DNA from: UBA9959 sp964417965
Lineage (GTDB): Bacteria; Elusimicrobiota; Elusimicrobia; Elusimicrobiales; UBA9959
NCBI GenBank assembly: GCA_964417965.1
Contig: CAYQJX010000004.1
Coordinates: 62,001-126,000 of the forward strand
Direction of reading: 5' to 3'
DNA: 64,000 nucleotides
The notes under the pieces: generated by a model
What the model saw: the letters and a program-made list of their open reading frames with translations, nothing else
What the model was told of the DNA's origin: nothing
Database searches by the model: none
Made by a program: the position numbers and the translations under genes
Part shown: one piece after another, positions 8,088 to 15,889 of the stretch
How the letters are laid out: the number at the start of each line of letters is the position of its first letter
Position numbering within the stretch: the first letter of the stretch is position 1

Positions 8088-9911
8088 CTATACCAGGTCC
8101 ATCAGCGTCTTGGCGTAGGCGGCCTTGGACTTCAGCCTGTCCTGCGGCAGCCACGCGCTCTTTATCAGGAAACTGTCGAGTATCTTGAAGGCGATGTGGC
8201 GGAATTCCGCCTCCTGCGCGCCCAGCGCCGAGGTAGGCTGGGGGCCTATCACTATGGCCCCGTTCACGCCCTTCTCCGCCGCGTAGTTGCCGATCCGGAA
8301 AGGGATGCCGTAAAGCTCGTCGGAGTTGTACTCCTCCGTGAAGACCTGGCACCACTCGGTGTTCATGCCGAGCTCCTTGACGCGCTCATGCAGCGAATAA
8401 AGGGCGAAATCCGCCTCGCGCTTCATGCCCTTGGGGTAGAACAGGCCCCACTTGAACCAGGAGTCCTTGGAGGAAGGCTGCCAGGAGGAGGCCTTGCCCA
8501 GGTCGTCCTCGCCGGGAGGGCCGCCGGCCGCGCTTTCGCCCACGCCCGTCAGCATGTCGATAAGCTGCGAGTGCGTGGAGTTGTTCATGGAGTTGACGAT
8601 GAACTTCTCCAGCTTCTTCATGGCTTCCAGCGTCTTGGTCACGTCGCCGAAAGGCACCAGGTTGGAGGCGAAGAAATTGTTCATCTCCTCGTCGGAAAGC
8701 TTTACGTCTACGCCCTGCAGCAGCTGGGTGAGGATGGCCTTGTAGGCCTGGGCCGTGGGCGGCTTCAGGTCCACCATCCAGCCCTGGGTGAACTGGAAAC
8801 CCACCGCGTCCTCGAGCCCGGCCAGCGACTTCGGCGGGAAGACGGAAGTGACCACGACCTGCTTGTTCTGCGTGACGAAGTCGTTGAGCCACTTGGACAG
8901 GTATTTCTTATTGGCCTCCGACACCATCAGCAGGTGCACGTCGTCGATGATGAGCACCTTCACCTTGCCCAGCAGCTCTTCCAGCTTGGCGATGGCGCCG
9001 TCCTTGACGGCCAGTTCTATCCCCTTGGAGAGCTTTATCCCGTCGGTGACGAAGATGTTGCTCTGCCCTATCGAGGCCGAGAGGCCGTAGGAGATGGAGT
9101 TCACGAAATGCGTCTTGCCTGTGCCGGGGTTGCCGAACACCAGCAGCGGGTTATAGATGACTCCGGGGTTCTCCAGCACGGCCATCGCGGCCGCGTGGGC
9201 GAACCGGTTGTGGGAACCGGCGATCAGGGTCTGGAAGCTGTAGGTCGGGATGAGCGGCAGCTCCATGGACCAGCGGGCCTTTATGCGCGAGGAGACGGAC
9301 GGTCCGCCCGCCGGTGCGGCCGCGGCCGCCGCGGGCACAGGAGCGGGAGCCGGGGCCTGGGCGGGCTCTTCCCTCCTCATGCGGTTGGAGATGGACGGTA
9401 CGCCCATGCCGGGCCTGCCGGCCTGGGGCTGCGCCGGCGCCGGCTGTTCGGCCGGTTTCGGGGCGGGAGCGGGAGCGGGCGCGGGGGCGGGCGCGGGGGC
9501 CGGCTTAGGCTGCTCTATGGGTTTGGGCGCAGGAGCAGGAGCGGGAGCGGGCTGTTGCACAGGGGCCGGTTTCGGCTGCTCCGCCGGTTTGGGGGCCGGT
9601 TCGGGCGCAAGCTTCAGCTTGGGCTTCGGCACGTCGAAAGGCGCCGGTTCCCCGAAAGCCTCCTCGGGCTCGGGGGCCGCGGTGCTGAGCTCGGAGGTGA
9701 CGGCCTTCAGTTTCACCATCGTATCCATCTCCAGCTTGGAGAGGTAGATGATGAAGTCGAAATCGCCCGCGGTTTTTTCTGGACGCGAGCAGACGCTGCC
9801 CAGCTTCTTGACGATCAGGAAGATGTCTTTCATCTCCCCCTTGATCTGGAGCTTGTGGCGGCCGGGGTTCTTTTCGTTCGGGGCCGGGGCGACGTCCCAC
9901 TTTTTTATCAT
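8088..9911 (-). CDS. DnaA/Hda-type AAA+ protein without the DNA-binding domain
   Basis: A 607-residue protein. Residues 1-75 are a small folded region, and about 80-225 is a Pro/Ala/Glu linker with repeated PAPAPAPKP units. The AAA+ core (about 230-430) is of DnaA type: Walker A GNPGTGKTHF near 257, Walker B VLIIDDVHLL near 322, and a sensor-1 region TSVFPPKSLAGLEDAVGFQF that parallels DnaA. DnaA domain IV (the helix-turn-helix) is absent. Instead there is a roughly 125-residue C-terminal alpha/beta domain that resembles the C-terminus of the upstream neighbour. The start at 9911 (MIKKWDVAP) lies seven bases after that gene; an in-frame ATG at 9983 would overlap it. It is not the replication initiator. 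The likely role is an ATP switch serving the adjacent kinase; this is inference. Confidence 0.7.
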   Translation of the reverse strand: MIKKWDVAPAPNEKNPGRHKLQIKGEMKDIFLIVKKLGSVCSRPEKTAGDFDFIIYLSKLEMDTMVKLKAVTSELSTAAPEPEEAFGEPAPFDVPKPKLKLAPEPAPKPAEQPKPAPVQQPAPAPAPAPKPIEQPKPAPAPAPAPAPAPAPKPAEQPAPAQPQAGRPGMGVPSISNRMRREEPAQAPAPAPVPAAAAAAPAGGPSVSSRIKARWSMELPLIPTYSFQTLIAGSHNRFAHAAAMAVLENPGVIYNPLLVFGNPGTGKTHFVNSISYGLSASIGQSNIFVTDGIKLSKGIELAVKDGAIAKLEELLGKVKVLIIDDVHLLMVSEANKKYLSKWLNDFVTQNKQVVVTSVFPPKSLAGLEDAVGFQFTQGWMVDLKPPTAQAYKAILTQLLQGVDVKLSDEEMNNFFASNLVPFGDVTKTLEAMKKLEKFIVNSMNNSTHSQLIDMLTGVGESAAGGPPGEDDLGKASSWQPSSKDSWFKWGLFYPKGMKREADFALYSLHERVKELGMNTEWCQVFTEEYNSDELYGIPFRIGNYAAEKGVNGAIVIGPQPTSALGAQEAEFRHIAFKILDSFLIKSAWLPQDRLKSKAAYAKTLMDLV

Positions 9912-9918
9912 AGTTGTA

Positions 9919-11940
9919 TTAGCGCAGTATAAGGTCCGACACCAGGTCCAGAGCGGCCGTGTGGTTGAAGCTGGACGAATCATAATGCCTGAAGAAGCCG
10001 CTGGCGCCGGAGAAAGTGTTCTCCATCTCGTAGACCTTCTCCTGCGGCACGGCGCCGACGCAGACCAGGCCGATGGCGCCGGTATCGGTCACCATCTGCA
10101 GCGCGACGTTGGCGTTCAGGTCGGCCTCGCATTCGCGCACCGAGGAGCGCTTTACGAACATCGGCTTGGAGGCGGACTTGAGGCAGATGGCGTCCAGTTC
10201 GGCCATGACGGTGGCGCACAGGGCTTTATCCTCGGGAGCGTAAAGGAAGACCAGCCCCTTGACGCGCTCGGCGGGGATGCCCTCCGGGACGGGCCTTTCG
10301 GAAAGGCCGGCCAGGTCTCCCGCCTGCGAGCGGGAAGTTACGCCGGGGATCTGCCCGGCCTGGAAGATAACGGTTTTCTCTTCGTCCCCGGAAGACCCGG
10401 AGGGAGGAGCGATCACAAGCGTTTCGTCGCCGGACGGCTCCGGAACGGCGGCCGCCGGCTGGCCGGAGAACATGGCGCTGGCGGGTTCAAGCTCTATGCC
10501 CTGCGGCGCGGAAGGCCCGGCGGGCGCCTGGAACTGCTGCGTGCTGTCGCCCTGGCTGCCGACGGTAAGCTCCGCGCCCCCGTCCTGGAGGGCTGGCTCG
10601 GCCGGAGAGCCGAGGGAAATACCGGCGCCGGTCTCGATGGCCGGCTCGGCCGGAGCCTGCACCTGAAGGGTTTCCCCGGCCTGGTCAGGCTGGATACCGA
10701 GAGAAAGTTCCTCTATACCGGGAATGGAGGGCTCGACCGCAGGCTGCGCCTGCAGGGTCTCCACAGCCTGGTCGGGCTGGGCTCCGAGAGAGATTTCCTC
10801 TGCGCCGGCTATAGCCGGTTCCGGCTGCTGGGGTTCGGCCTGCAAGGCTTCCGGAGCCGGCTCCAGACGGAGCGTCTCGCCGGCGTCCTGGGCCGGGGCG
10901 GTCTCCCCGGTGGACGGTTCTATGGTAAAGGCTTCAAAGCCGGTGGGTTCAGGGGTCGCCGGCTCTATGATAAAAGCCTCGGGACCGGCCGCCGGCGCCT
11001 GCTGCGCCTCGGCCTGGAGAGGAATCTCTTCTTTCTTTTCTTCTTCCTGATCGTTGTTCTGCACGATATCCCCCTGCTGCGGCGCTGCCGCTTTAAGCTG
11101 TTTTTCAAATTCCGCGAGTTCGTCTCCGGTGGGCACCGGTTCGCCAGGGTCCGCCGCCGGAGCCAGCGAAGCCTGCGCCAGGGGCGCCTCCGCCTGTTCC
11201 GTCTCCGGGGCTGCCGAAGGCTGTCCTGATTCGGAAAGCTGCAGAAGGGCGTCTATATCCGGGATGCCGAAATCCCTGGTGGTGTCATACTGCCTGGAAG
11301 AAGGCTCTCCCTCCGGCAGGCCGAGCGGGGCCAATTTTATGGGGTCGGCCGATTCGGCCGGGAGGCCGGAAAAAAACGACTCGGGACCGGGCTTCTGCGT
11401 CTCGGCCTCCGGAACGAATTCCTGGCTTAGTTCCTCGGCGGGGGTAAACCCGGCCGGAGCCGGAGCTTCCTCCGGCTGCGGGACGGCGGGGCTTTCGGCA
11501 GGGGGCTGTTGGTTGTTTTGCTCGGCCCCGGCCCCGAACATGAAGTCCCCGAGGCTCTGCAGCTCCATTTTTTCCGCCGCGGGGGGAGCGGGCTGCTCTT
11601 CGGCTTTAGCCTCCGGGGAGGCGGCGCCTTCGGGAAGGCCGGAGAAGGACTGCAGCACTACGGTCTTTTCAGCGTCGAAATTTTGGGCGGCGGGTTCGGG
11701 AGCGGGTGAGCCTTCCTGCAGACCGGAAAAAGGCGGCAGGACTACGGTCTTATCCGCGTCAGCGGAAGGAGGCGGGAGCTTGACCTCGTCCCTGGCCGGC
11801 TCGGGCGCGCGTTCCGCCGGCTGCGGTTCGGGCATCTTTATGCCGTCAAGGATGGACGGCATCTTGTTGAGCAGGCCGTTGAGGTCCGAGAGGATGTCGT
11901 CTATTGATTCTTTTTTCTTTTTTCCGTCTCTGCTGTCCAT
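9919..11940 (-). CDS. Large repeat-rich acidic protein, first gene of the kinase/AAA+ unit
   Basis: A 673-residue protein with no signal peptide. It starts MDSRDGKKKKESIDDILSDL, and almost all of residues 35-550 is Glu/Pro/Ala-rich and probably disordered. Two repeat types stand out: an (D/E)KTVV(L/I)-type motif near residues 64, 92 and 524, and longer units around ISLGxQPDQAxETLQ near residues 355-435. Only the last ~115 residues look globular (VKGLVFLYAPEDKALC, then GAIGLVCVGAVP, then FNHTAALDLVSDLIL). That domain resembles the C-terminus of the following AAA+ protein. I do not recognise a family. The architecture suggests a scaffold that gathers partners through short linear motifs. Confidence 0.65.
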   Translation of the reverse strand: MDSRDGKKKKESIDDILSDLNGLLNKMPSILDGIKMPEPQPAERAPEPARDEVKLPPPSADADKTVVLPPFSGLQEGSPAPEPAAQNFDAEKTVVLQSFSGLPEGAASPEAKAEEQPAPPAAEKMELQSLGDFMFGAGAEQNNQQPPAESPAVPQPEEAPAPAGFTPAEELSQEFVPEAETQKPGPESFFSGLPAESADPIKLAPLGLPEGEPSSRQYDTTRDFGIPDIDALLQLSESGQPSAAPETEQAEAPLAQASLAPAADPGEPVPTGDELAEFEKQLKAAAPQQGDIVQNNDQEEEKKEEIPLQAEAQQAPAAGPEAFIIEPATPEPTGFEAFTIEPSTGETAPAQDAGETLRLEPAPEALQAEPQQPEPAIAGAEEISLGAQPDQAVETLQAQPAVEPSIPGIEELSLGIQPDQAGETLQVQAPAEPAIETGAGISLGSPAEPALQDGGAELTVGSQGDSTQQFQAPAGPSAPQGIELEPASAMFSGQPAAAVPEPSGDETLVIAPPSGSSGDEEKTVIFQAGQIPGVTSRSQAGDLAGLSERPVPEGIPAERVKGLVFLYAPEDKALCATVMAELDAICLKSASKPMFVKRSSVRECEADLNANVALQMVTDTGAIGLVCVGAVPQEKVYEMENTFSGASGFFRHYDSSSFNHTAALDLVSDLILR

Positions 11941-11956
11941 ATAATGCCGCCCCCGT

Positions 11957-11997
11957 GCCTATAATTATATAAACGCGTGTTACTTTTTAATTATAGC
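11957..11997 (-). promoter_or_regulatory. AT-rich putative promoter region upstream of the repeat-rich protein gene
   Basis: A short, strikingly AT-rich patch in an otherwise GC-rich region. On the minus strand it contains two TATAAT-like hexamers (one inside TTATATAATTATAG, one in CTATAATT) just upstream of the ATG at 11940. No convincing -35 box is correctly spaced to either. It also overlaps the 3' end of the zinc-ribbon protein gene. It probably initiates the unit running from 11940 to 3473. Confidence 0.4.
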
Positions 11998-12918
11998 AAG
12001 TTGTTTGCGCAACATTAACGTCCTTTTTGCGCCCTCCGCCAGTTCTCCTCCCCCCTTCCCGGCCAGGGCGGCCAGGTAGGCGGGCGTCTCGGCGGCGGAG
12101 GAATAGGCCAGGCATTCGAAAGCCCTGGAGCGGAACTCCGGGTCAACCCCGGCTATCAACCCCGCCAGGTAGCTGTGGCCCTCCGGCCGGTTCAGGCGGG
12201 CGAGCGAGCAGGCGGCGTAAAATTTATCCTCGCGGGACGGATCGTACAGCAGGGTCTTCTCCATCGCCCCGCTGAAGTCCTCCAGGCCGCCCATGGAGGC
12301 CAGGAAATAACCGGCGTTGACCAGCCCCGCGTCGCCGGCGGCGATAAGGCCCGCGGAGACCTCGCGGATCTCCCCGGCGTACGGGGCTGTGTCGAGGCCG
12401 CGGCCAGCGGCGTAGCCGGCGGCCAGCGCCGACTGCCGGCGCGCGGCCGGCAGGGCGGAGCGGGCCCCTTTGAGCAGGGCTTCGAACCAGAGTCGCCGGT
12501 CCGCGGCCAGGGCGTCCTCCCGGGCCCATTCCCCGAGGGTCGCGGCGGCGGCCAGCGCCACGCGTTCCTCGCGGCTGAGCAGCAGCGGCGGGACGCGCAG
12601 CTTGTCTGCCCCGGGCAGAAAGCGCAGCCCCCGCATTTTCTCCAGGGAGTAGACCACCCCGTCGTAATTATTAAAGGAGTCCTCGCCGGCGGCGGCGTCC
12701 ACCACTTCGGCAGGCTCCCCGGAGCTGCGCGGAAAATTCTGGTAAAGGAAGAAGAAGAGCCCGCAGAACAGCACCAGCAGGCAGGCGCCCAGCATAAGGC
12801 CGGAGTCTTTTTCTTCAAGCGGAGGGAGCCGCACGGGGACCGCGGCGAGATCGCGCCCGCAGATGGCGCATTTAAGGGCGGCGGCGTTGCCGTAGCCGCA
12901 GGAAGGGCAGACCCTCAT
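11980..12918 (-). CDS. Zinc-ribbon membrane protein with helical-repeat-like C-terminus
   Basis: A 312-residue protein. It begins with a double CxxC zinc ribbon (CPSCGYGNAAALKCAICG) and has one membrane helix at about 45-65 (LMLGACLLVLFCGLFFFLY). The long Ala/Leu-rich helical C-terminal region resembles HEAT- or TPR-like solenoids. I placed the start at the ATG at 12918, which overlaps the mtaB stop by four bases (ATGA); an in-frame ATG at 12933 adds only five residues. The zinc ribbon should face the cytoplasm and the solenoid the periplasm. The role is unknown. Confidence 0.65.
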   Translation of the reverse strand: MRVCPSCGYGNAAALKCAICGRDLAAVPVRLPPLEEKDSGLMLGACLLVLFCGLFFFLYQNFPRSSGEPAEVVDAAAGEDSFNNYDGVVYSLEKMRGLRFLPGADKLRVPPLLLSREERVALAAAATLGEWAREDALAADRRLWFEALLKGARSALPAARRQSALAAGYAAGRGLDTAPYAGEIREVSAGLIAAGDAGLVNAGYFLASMGGLEDFSGAMEKTLLYDPSREDKFYAACSLARLNRPEGHSYLAGLIAGVDPEFRSRAFECLAYSSAAETPAYLAALAGKGGGELAEGAKRTLMLRKQLAIIKK

Positions 12919-14153
12919 ACCGCCCCCGAACATTCCCCGCCGCGCGCGGCCGTGATCACGCAGTCCACCAGCGCGCCCGGCGCCAGCTGCCCGGGAAGTT
13001 CTACGTTTACAAAATTGGGGGCCAGGGCCAGGGCGCGGCCTTCCTTGTTCTTAAGGACGAGGACGGTGAACCTCTTGCCCAGCATGGAGGCGGCGAAAGC
13101 CGCCCTCAGTTCCTTGTCCAGGGCGCGCAGCGCGGCGGAGCGGGCGGCGACGGCCGCAGGCGGCAGCGGCTTCAGGGCCGCGGCGCGGGTGCCCGGCCGC
13201 GCGGAGAAACTGAACACGTGCAGCCCGGAGAGCCCCAGCTCCCGGACATAGGCCAGCGCCGCCGCGAAATCCTCTTCGGTCTCGGTTGGGTAGCCGGCGA
13301 TGATATCCGCGTAGATCCCGACGCCGGGGAAAACGGAGCGCAGATCCTCGACCCTGACCTTGTAGCCGGCGGTGTCGTACAGGCGGCCCATGGCCCTGAG
13401 CACAGGGTCGGCGCCGGCCTGCAGCGGCAAATGGAAATAGCGGCAAAACTTGTCGCCGCCGGCTTTGAGGACCTTCAAAAGTTCAGGGGTAAGCTCCTGC
13501 GATTCCACGGACGAGAAGCGCAGGCGGAAGTTGCCTTCCAGCGCGAACAGGCGCTCCATCAGCGCGGCGAGGTCGGCCCCGGTCTCAGGGCACCTGTAGA
13601 TGCCGAGGCGGGTGCCGCAGAGCACGATCTCGGCGAAACCGGAGCGGACCAGTTTTTCCACCTCGGCTGCGGCGGCGGCGAGGGGCTTGGACTTCAATTC
13701 GCTGCGGGCCAGGTTGACCAGGCAGTAGGCGCACTTGAGGTTGCAGCCGTCCTGCACTTTTATGAAGGCCCGCGCCTTGCCGTGAAATTTAGAGACGGAG
13801 AAGAAGTCGTCCGAAGGAGGCGCGCCGCAGAGCAGGGCGGGGATAGACTCTTTGTCCTTGTTGGAGAACAGCGTGGCGCCGGGGGCGGCCGCCAGTATTT
13901 TTCCGGGCTCCAGCGTGGCCAGGCAGCCGGTCACCGCTATGGCGGCCCCCGGGTTGGCGGCGGCCGTCCGGCGCAGGAAGGCTACGCAGTCGCGGTCGGC
14001 CTTGGCGGTGACGGAGCAGGTGTTGACCACCACGAGGTCGGCGGTTTCGGGATCGGCGGAAACGGAATGACCGAGAGCCAGGAATTTTTCGCGCAGGCTC
14101 TCGGTCTCCACCTGGTTGACCCGGCACCCGACGGTCTTGAAATAGATCTTCAC
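12915..14153 (-). CDS. mtaB: MtaB-type tRNA (t6A37) methylthiotransferase
   Basis: A 412-residue radical-SAM methylthiotransferase of the MiaB/MtaB/RimO family. MtaB converts t6A37 to ms2t6A37 in tRNAs reading ANN codons. The N-terminal UPF0004 domain has the three conserved cysteines C10 (KTVGCRVNQVE), C46 and C77. The radical-SAM cluster is C137-x3-C141-x2-C144 (GCNLKCAYC), followed by the SAM barrel, and the C-terminal ~60 residues form a TRAM-like RNA-binding domain. The KTVGCRVNQVET start is typical of MtaB rather than MiaB or RimO. It heads a two-gene unit with the zinc-ribbon protein. Confidence 0.88.
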   Translation of the reverse strand: MKIYFKTVGCRVNQVETESLREKFLALGHSVSADPETADLVVVNTCSVTAKADRDCVAFLRRTAAANPGAAIAVTGCLATLEPGKILAAAPGATLFSNKDKESIPALLCGAPPSDDFFSVSKFHGKARAFIKVQDGCNLKCAYCLVNLARSELKSKPLAAAAAEVEKLVRSGFAEIVLCGTRLGIYRCPETGADLAALMERLFALEGNFRLRFSSVESQELTPELLKVLKAGGDKFCRYFHLPLQAGADPVLRAMGRLYDTAGYKVRVEDLRSVFPGVGIYADIIAGYPTETEEDFAAALAYVRELGLSGLHVFSFSARPGTRAAALKPLPPAAVAARSAALRALDKELRAAFAASMLGKRFTVLVLKNKEGRALALAPNFVNVELPGQLAPGALVDCVITAARGGECSGAV

Positions 14154-14284
14154 TTGCCTATTTTACAATTTTAGGGACTGCTTCGTGTAACTCACCCGGC
14201 TCCCCGCGCCGGACAGCAGACCGCCCCGGCACAGGAGTGGCGGGGCGGGTTTAAGCCGGGGGCCCGGTCAGGGACGCGGGGCGG

Positions 14285-14593
14285 TTATTTTTTCGGGGAC
14301 TGCTGTATCAGGACGCCGGTCTTTTTTATCTCTTTGCGGAAACTGACCCCGGTGGCGCCCCAGTCTATGGTCTCCACGCGGAAAGGTAGGCCGGCGGCCT
14401 TGAATTCGGTCGCCAGCTTCTCCAGCCGCGCCGGCACCAGCGGCTTGTCGGACATCACCACGATGTCGAGATAGGAATAGGTTTTGGCGGTGCCGTCGGC
14501 GCGCGAGCCGTACACCAGCACGTCGTATTCCGGCACGTTGCCGGAAAGGATCTTCTTTACTTTTTTGAGGTATGCGGGTTTAAGGTCTATCAT
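14285..14593 (-). CDS. MNT-type nucleotidyltransferase-domain protein with an altered catalytic site
   Basis: A 102-residue protein with the minimal nucleotidyltransferase pattern: a helix, then the GSRADGTA motif at about residues 29-36, then S-Y-L-D at 40-43. In active family members the last element is SDLD, so the first metal-binding aspartate is replaced by Tyr41 while Asp43 remains. The ATG at 14593 is preceded by AGGAG at good spacing, better than the upstream in-frame ATG at 14632. No HEPN partner gene is adjacent, so a toxin-antitoxin pair is not supported. It may be a non-catalytic or degenerate family member. Confidence 0.6.
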   Translation of the reverse strand: MIDLKPAYLKKVKKILSGNVPEYDVLVYGSRADGTAKTYSYLDIVVMSDKPLVPARLEKLATEFKAAGLPFRVETIDWGATGVSFRKEIKKTGVLIQQSPKK

Positions 14594-14697
14594 AGGGGTT
14601 CTCCTAGCGGGCGCCATACTATCTTCTACCATTTGCCGGCCCCCGCGGGCAAGCCCGCAGGTCCTCGCAACATTGATACCTCTTAACGGAAATCAAT

Positions 14698-14725
14698 TTG
14701 CAACAGGGATAAATTATGATATATT
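14698..14725 (+). promoter_or_regulatory. Sigma70-type promoter for the response regulator gene
   Basis: TTGCAA at 14698-14703 and TATATT at 14720-14725 are separated by 16 bases in an AT-rich stretch. A Shine-Dalgarno AGGGG follows at about 14743-14747, ahead of the ATG at 14756. Confidence 0.55.
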
Positions 14726-14755
14726 CGAGTTTTAGGGTTATTAGGGGATTAACAT

Positions 14756-15175
14756 ATGCACAAGATATTAGTGGTAGACGACGAAAAGTCGATCCTGGAG
14801 ATGCTCAAGTATTGCCTTGAGCACGAAGGCTATATGGTGCTGACGGCCGAGACCGGCGAGATGGCACAGAACTGGATAAAAGAGGTCAAGCTGGACCTGG
14901 CCATAGTGGACCTGGGCCTCCCGGACATCAGCGGGCTGCAGGTCTGCGAATTTCTCAAGGAAGACCCCAAGACCCGCGCCACGCCGATAATAATCCTCAC
15001 CGGCAACACCACTAACGACGCCAGGATAAAAGGCAACTGCTGCGCCAACGCGGAGCTGTTCCTGAACAAGCCGATAGAGATAGAAGACCTGCGCAAGGCC
15101 GTGGCTTCGATCCTGGAAAAATCAGAGAAGAAGAAACTGCTGCTGAGGAATTCTTTCAAGGCGCGGCTGGATTGA
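14756..15175 (+). CDS. Single-domain response regulator (CheY-like receiver)
   Basis: A 139-residue protein made only of a receiver domain. The acidic pair is Asp8/Asp9 (LVVDDE), the phospho-acceptor Asp52 (AIVDLGLPD), and the switch region includes ILTGNT and the conserved lysine in FLNKP. There is no output domain, so it must act by protein contact or phosphotransfer. A clear promoter and Shine-Dalgarno precede it, and no kinase gene is adjacent. The orphan kinase at 6162-8084 is the only histidine kinase in the window and one possible partner (inference). Confidence 0.92.
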   Translation: MHKILVVDDEKSILEMLKYCLEHEGYMVLTAETGEMAQNWIKEVKLDLAIVDLGLPDISGLQVCEFLKEDPKTRATPIIILTGNTTNDARIKGNCCANAELFLNKPIEIEDLRKAVASILEKSEKKKLLLRNSFKARLD

Positions 15176-15178
15176 AGA

Positions 15179-15889
15179 CTAGCCGAGCCGCGTAAGCAGG
15201 GCGGACGCGGCCGCCAGGCAGGCGGACTCCGCCCTTAAAGTATACAGGCCCAGGTTCATGAAGGCGGCGCCCCGGCCGCGCGCGAACTCCATTTCCCCTT
15301 TCGTAAAGCCCCCCTCCGGTCCTACAAAAAGCTTTATCCCGGAAACGCCGGCCAGCCCCTTGGCCGCCTCGTCCGCGGAGAGTCCTCCGGCCGCCGCGAA
15401 CACGGCCGCCCCGCCCGCGGCAAGCAGGTCGTCGAGCTTTTCCGGCTTGCGCACTTCCGGCAGCACGCCGCGGCCGCACTGCTTGGCGGCGGAGAGCACC
15501 ACCTGGTTCAGGCGGCCGGCCCTGCGCTCCCAGTCGCTGAACAGGTCGAACTGCACCCTGGAGGCCATTACGGGCTGGAATACGTCCACCCCCGCCTCGG
15601 TGCAGTGCTCCAGGATGGCCTCCAGCGCGGGCCTGGCCACCACCGCAAAGCACAGCGTCAGCCGGGTCTTGTAGGCCGGGCTGGGCAGCCGTTCCCCCAG
15701 CGTTCCGGACACCAGGTCCCCCGAGAGGGACTTGATCACGGCCTTGTAGCGCGCGCCTTTGCCGTCGAAGATCTCGATCTCGTCGCCGGCCCTGGCCCGC
15801 GCCGCCCTGGCTATATGGTTGGATTCGTCCGGCCCGGCGAAAAACTCGCCGTTGCGGATATTCTCGGACGGGATGAAATATTGAGGCAT
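15179..15889 (-). CDS. rsmE: 16S rRNA m3U1498 methyltransferase RsmE
   Basis: A 236-residue SPOUT-superfamily enzyme that methylates N3 of U1498 in 16S rRNA using SAM. It starts MPQYFIPSEN, where an N-terminal PUA-like domain leads into the trefoil-knot SPOUT domain. Family motifs are QPVMASRVQFD, SAAKQCGRGVLPEV, the GPEGGFTKGE loop and the LGLYTLRAESA C-terminus. The ATG at 15889 overlaps the dnaJ stop by one base (TGATG), so translation is coupled; the same reading frame is open further upstream but that part is unrelated. Its place directly after dnaJ is common in bacteria. Confidence 0.92.
   Translation of the reverse strand: MPQYFIPSENIRNGEFFAGPDESNHIARAARARAGDEIEIFDGKGARYKAVIKSLSGDLVSGTLGERLPSPAYKTRLTLCFAVVARPALEAILEHCTEAGVDVFQPVMASRVQFDLFSDWERRAGRLNQVVLSAAKQCGRGVLPEVRKPEKLDDLLAAGGAAVFAAAGGLSADEAAKGLAGVSGIKLFVGPEGGFTKGEMEFARGRGAAFMNLGLYTLRAESACLAAASALLTRLG

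Noticed and set aside
6807..9932. Very long plus-strand ORF (over 1000 codons) opposite the kinase and AAA+ genes
   Set aside because: It is the antisense shadow of two strongly supported minus-strand genes; the absence of stops follows from high GC, and the translation is His/Gly/Arg-rich without any domain.
14221..14248. Terminator for the nucleotidyltransferase gene
   Set aside because: CCGCCCC/GGGGCGG can pair, but the loop is 14 bases and no U tract follows on the relevant strand.
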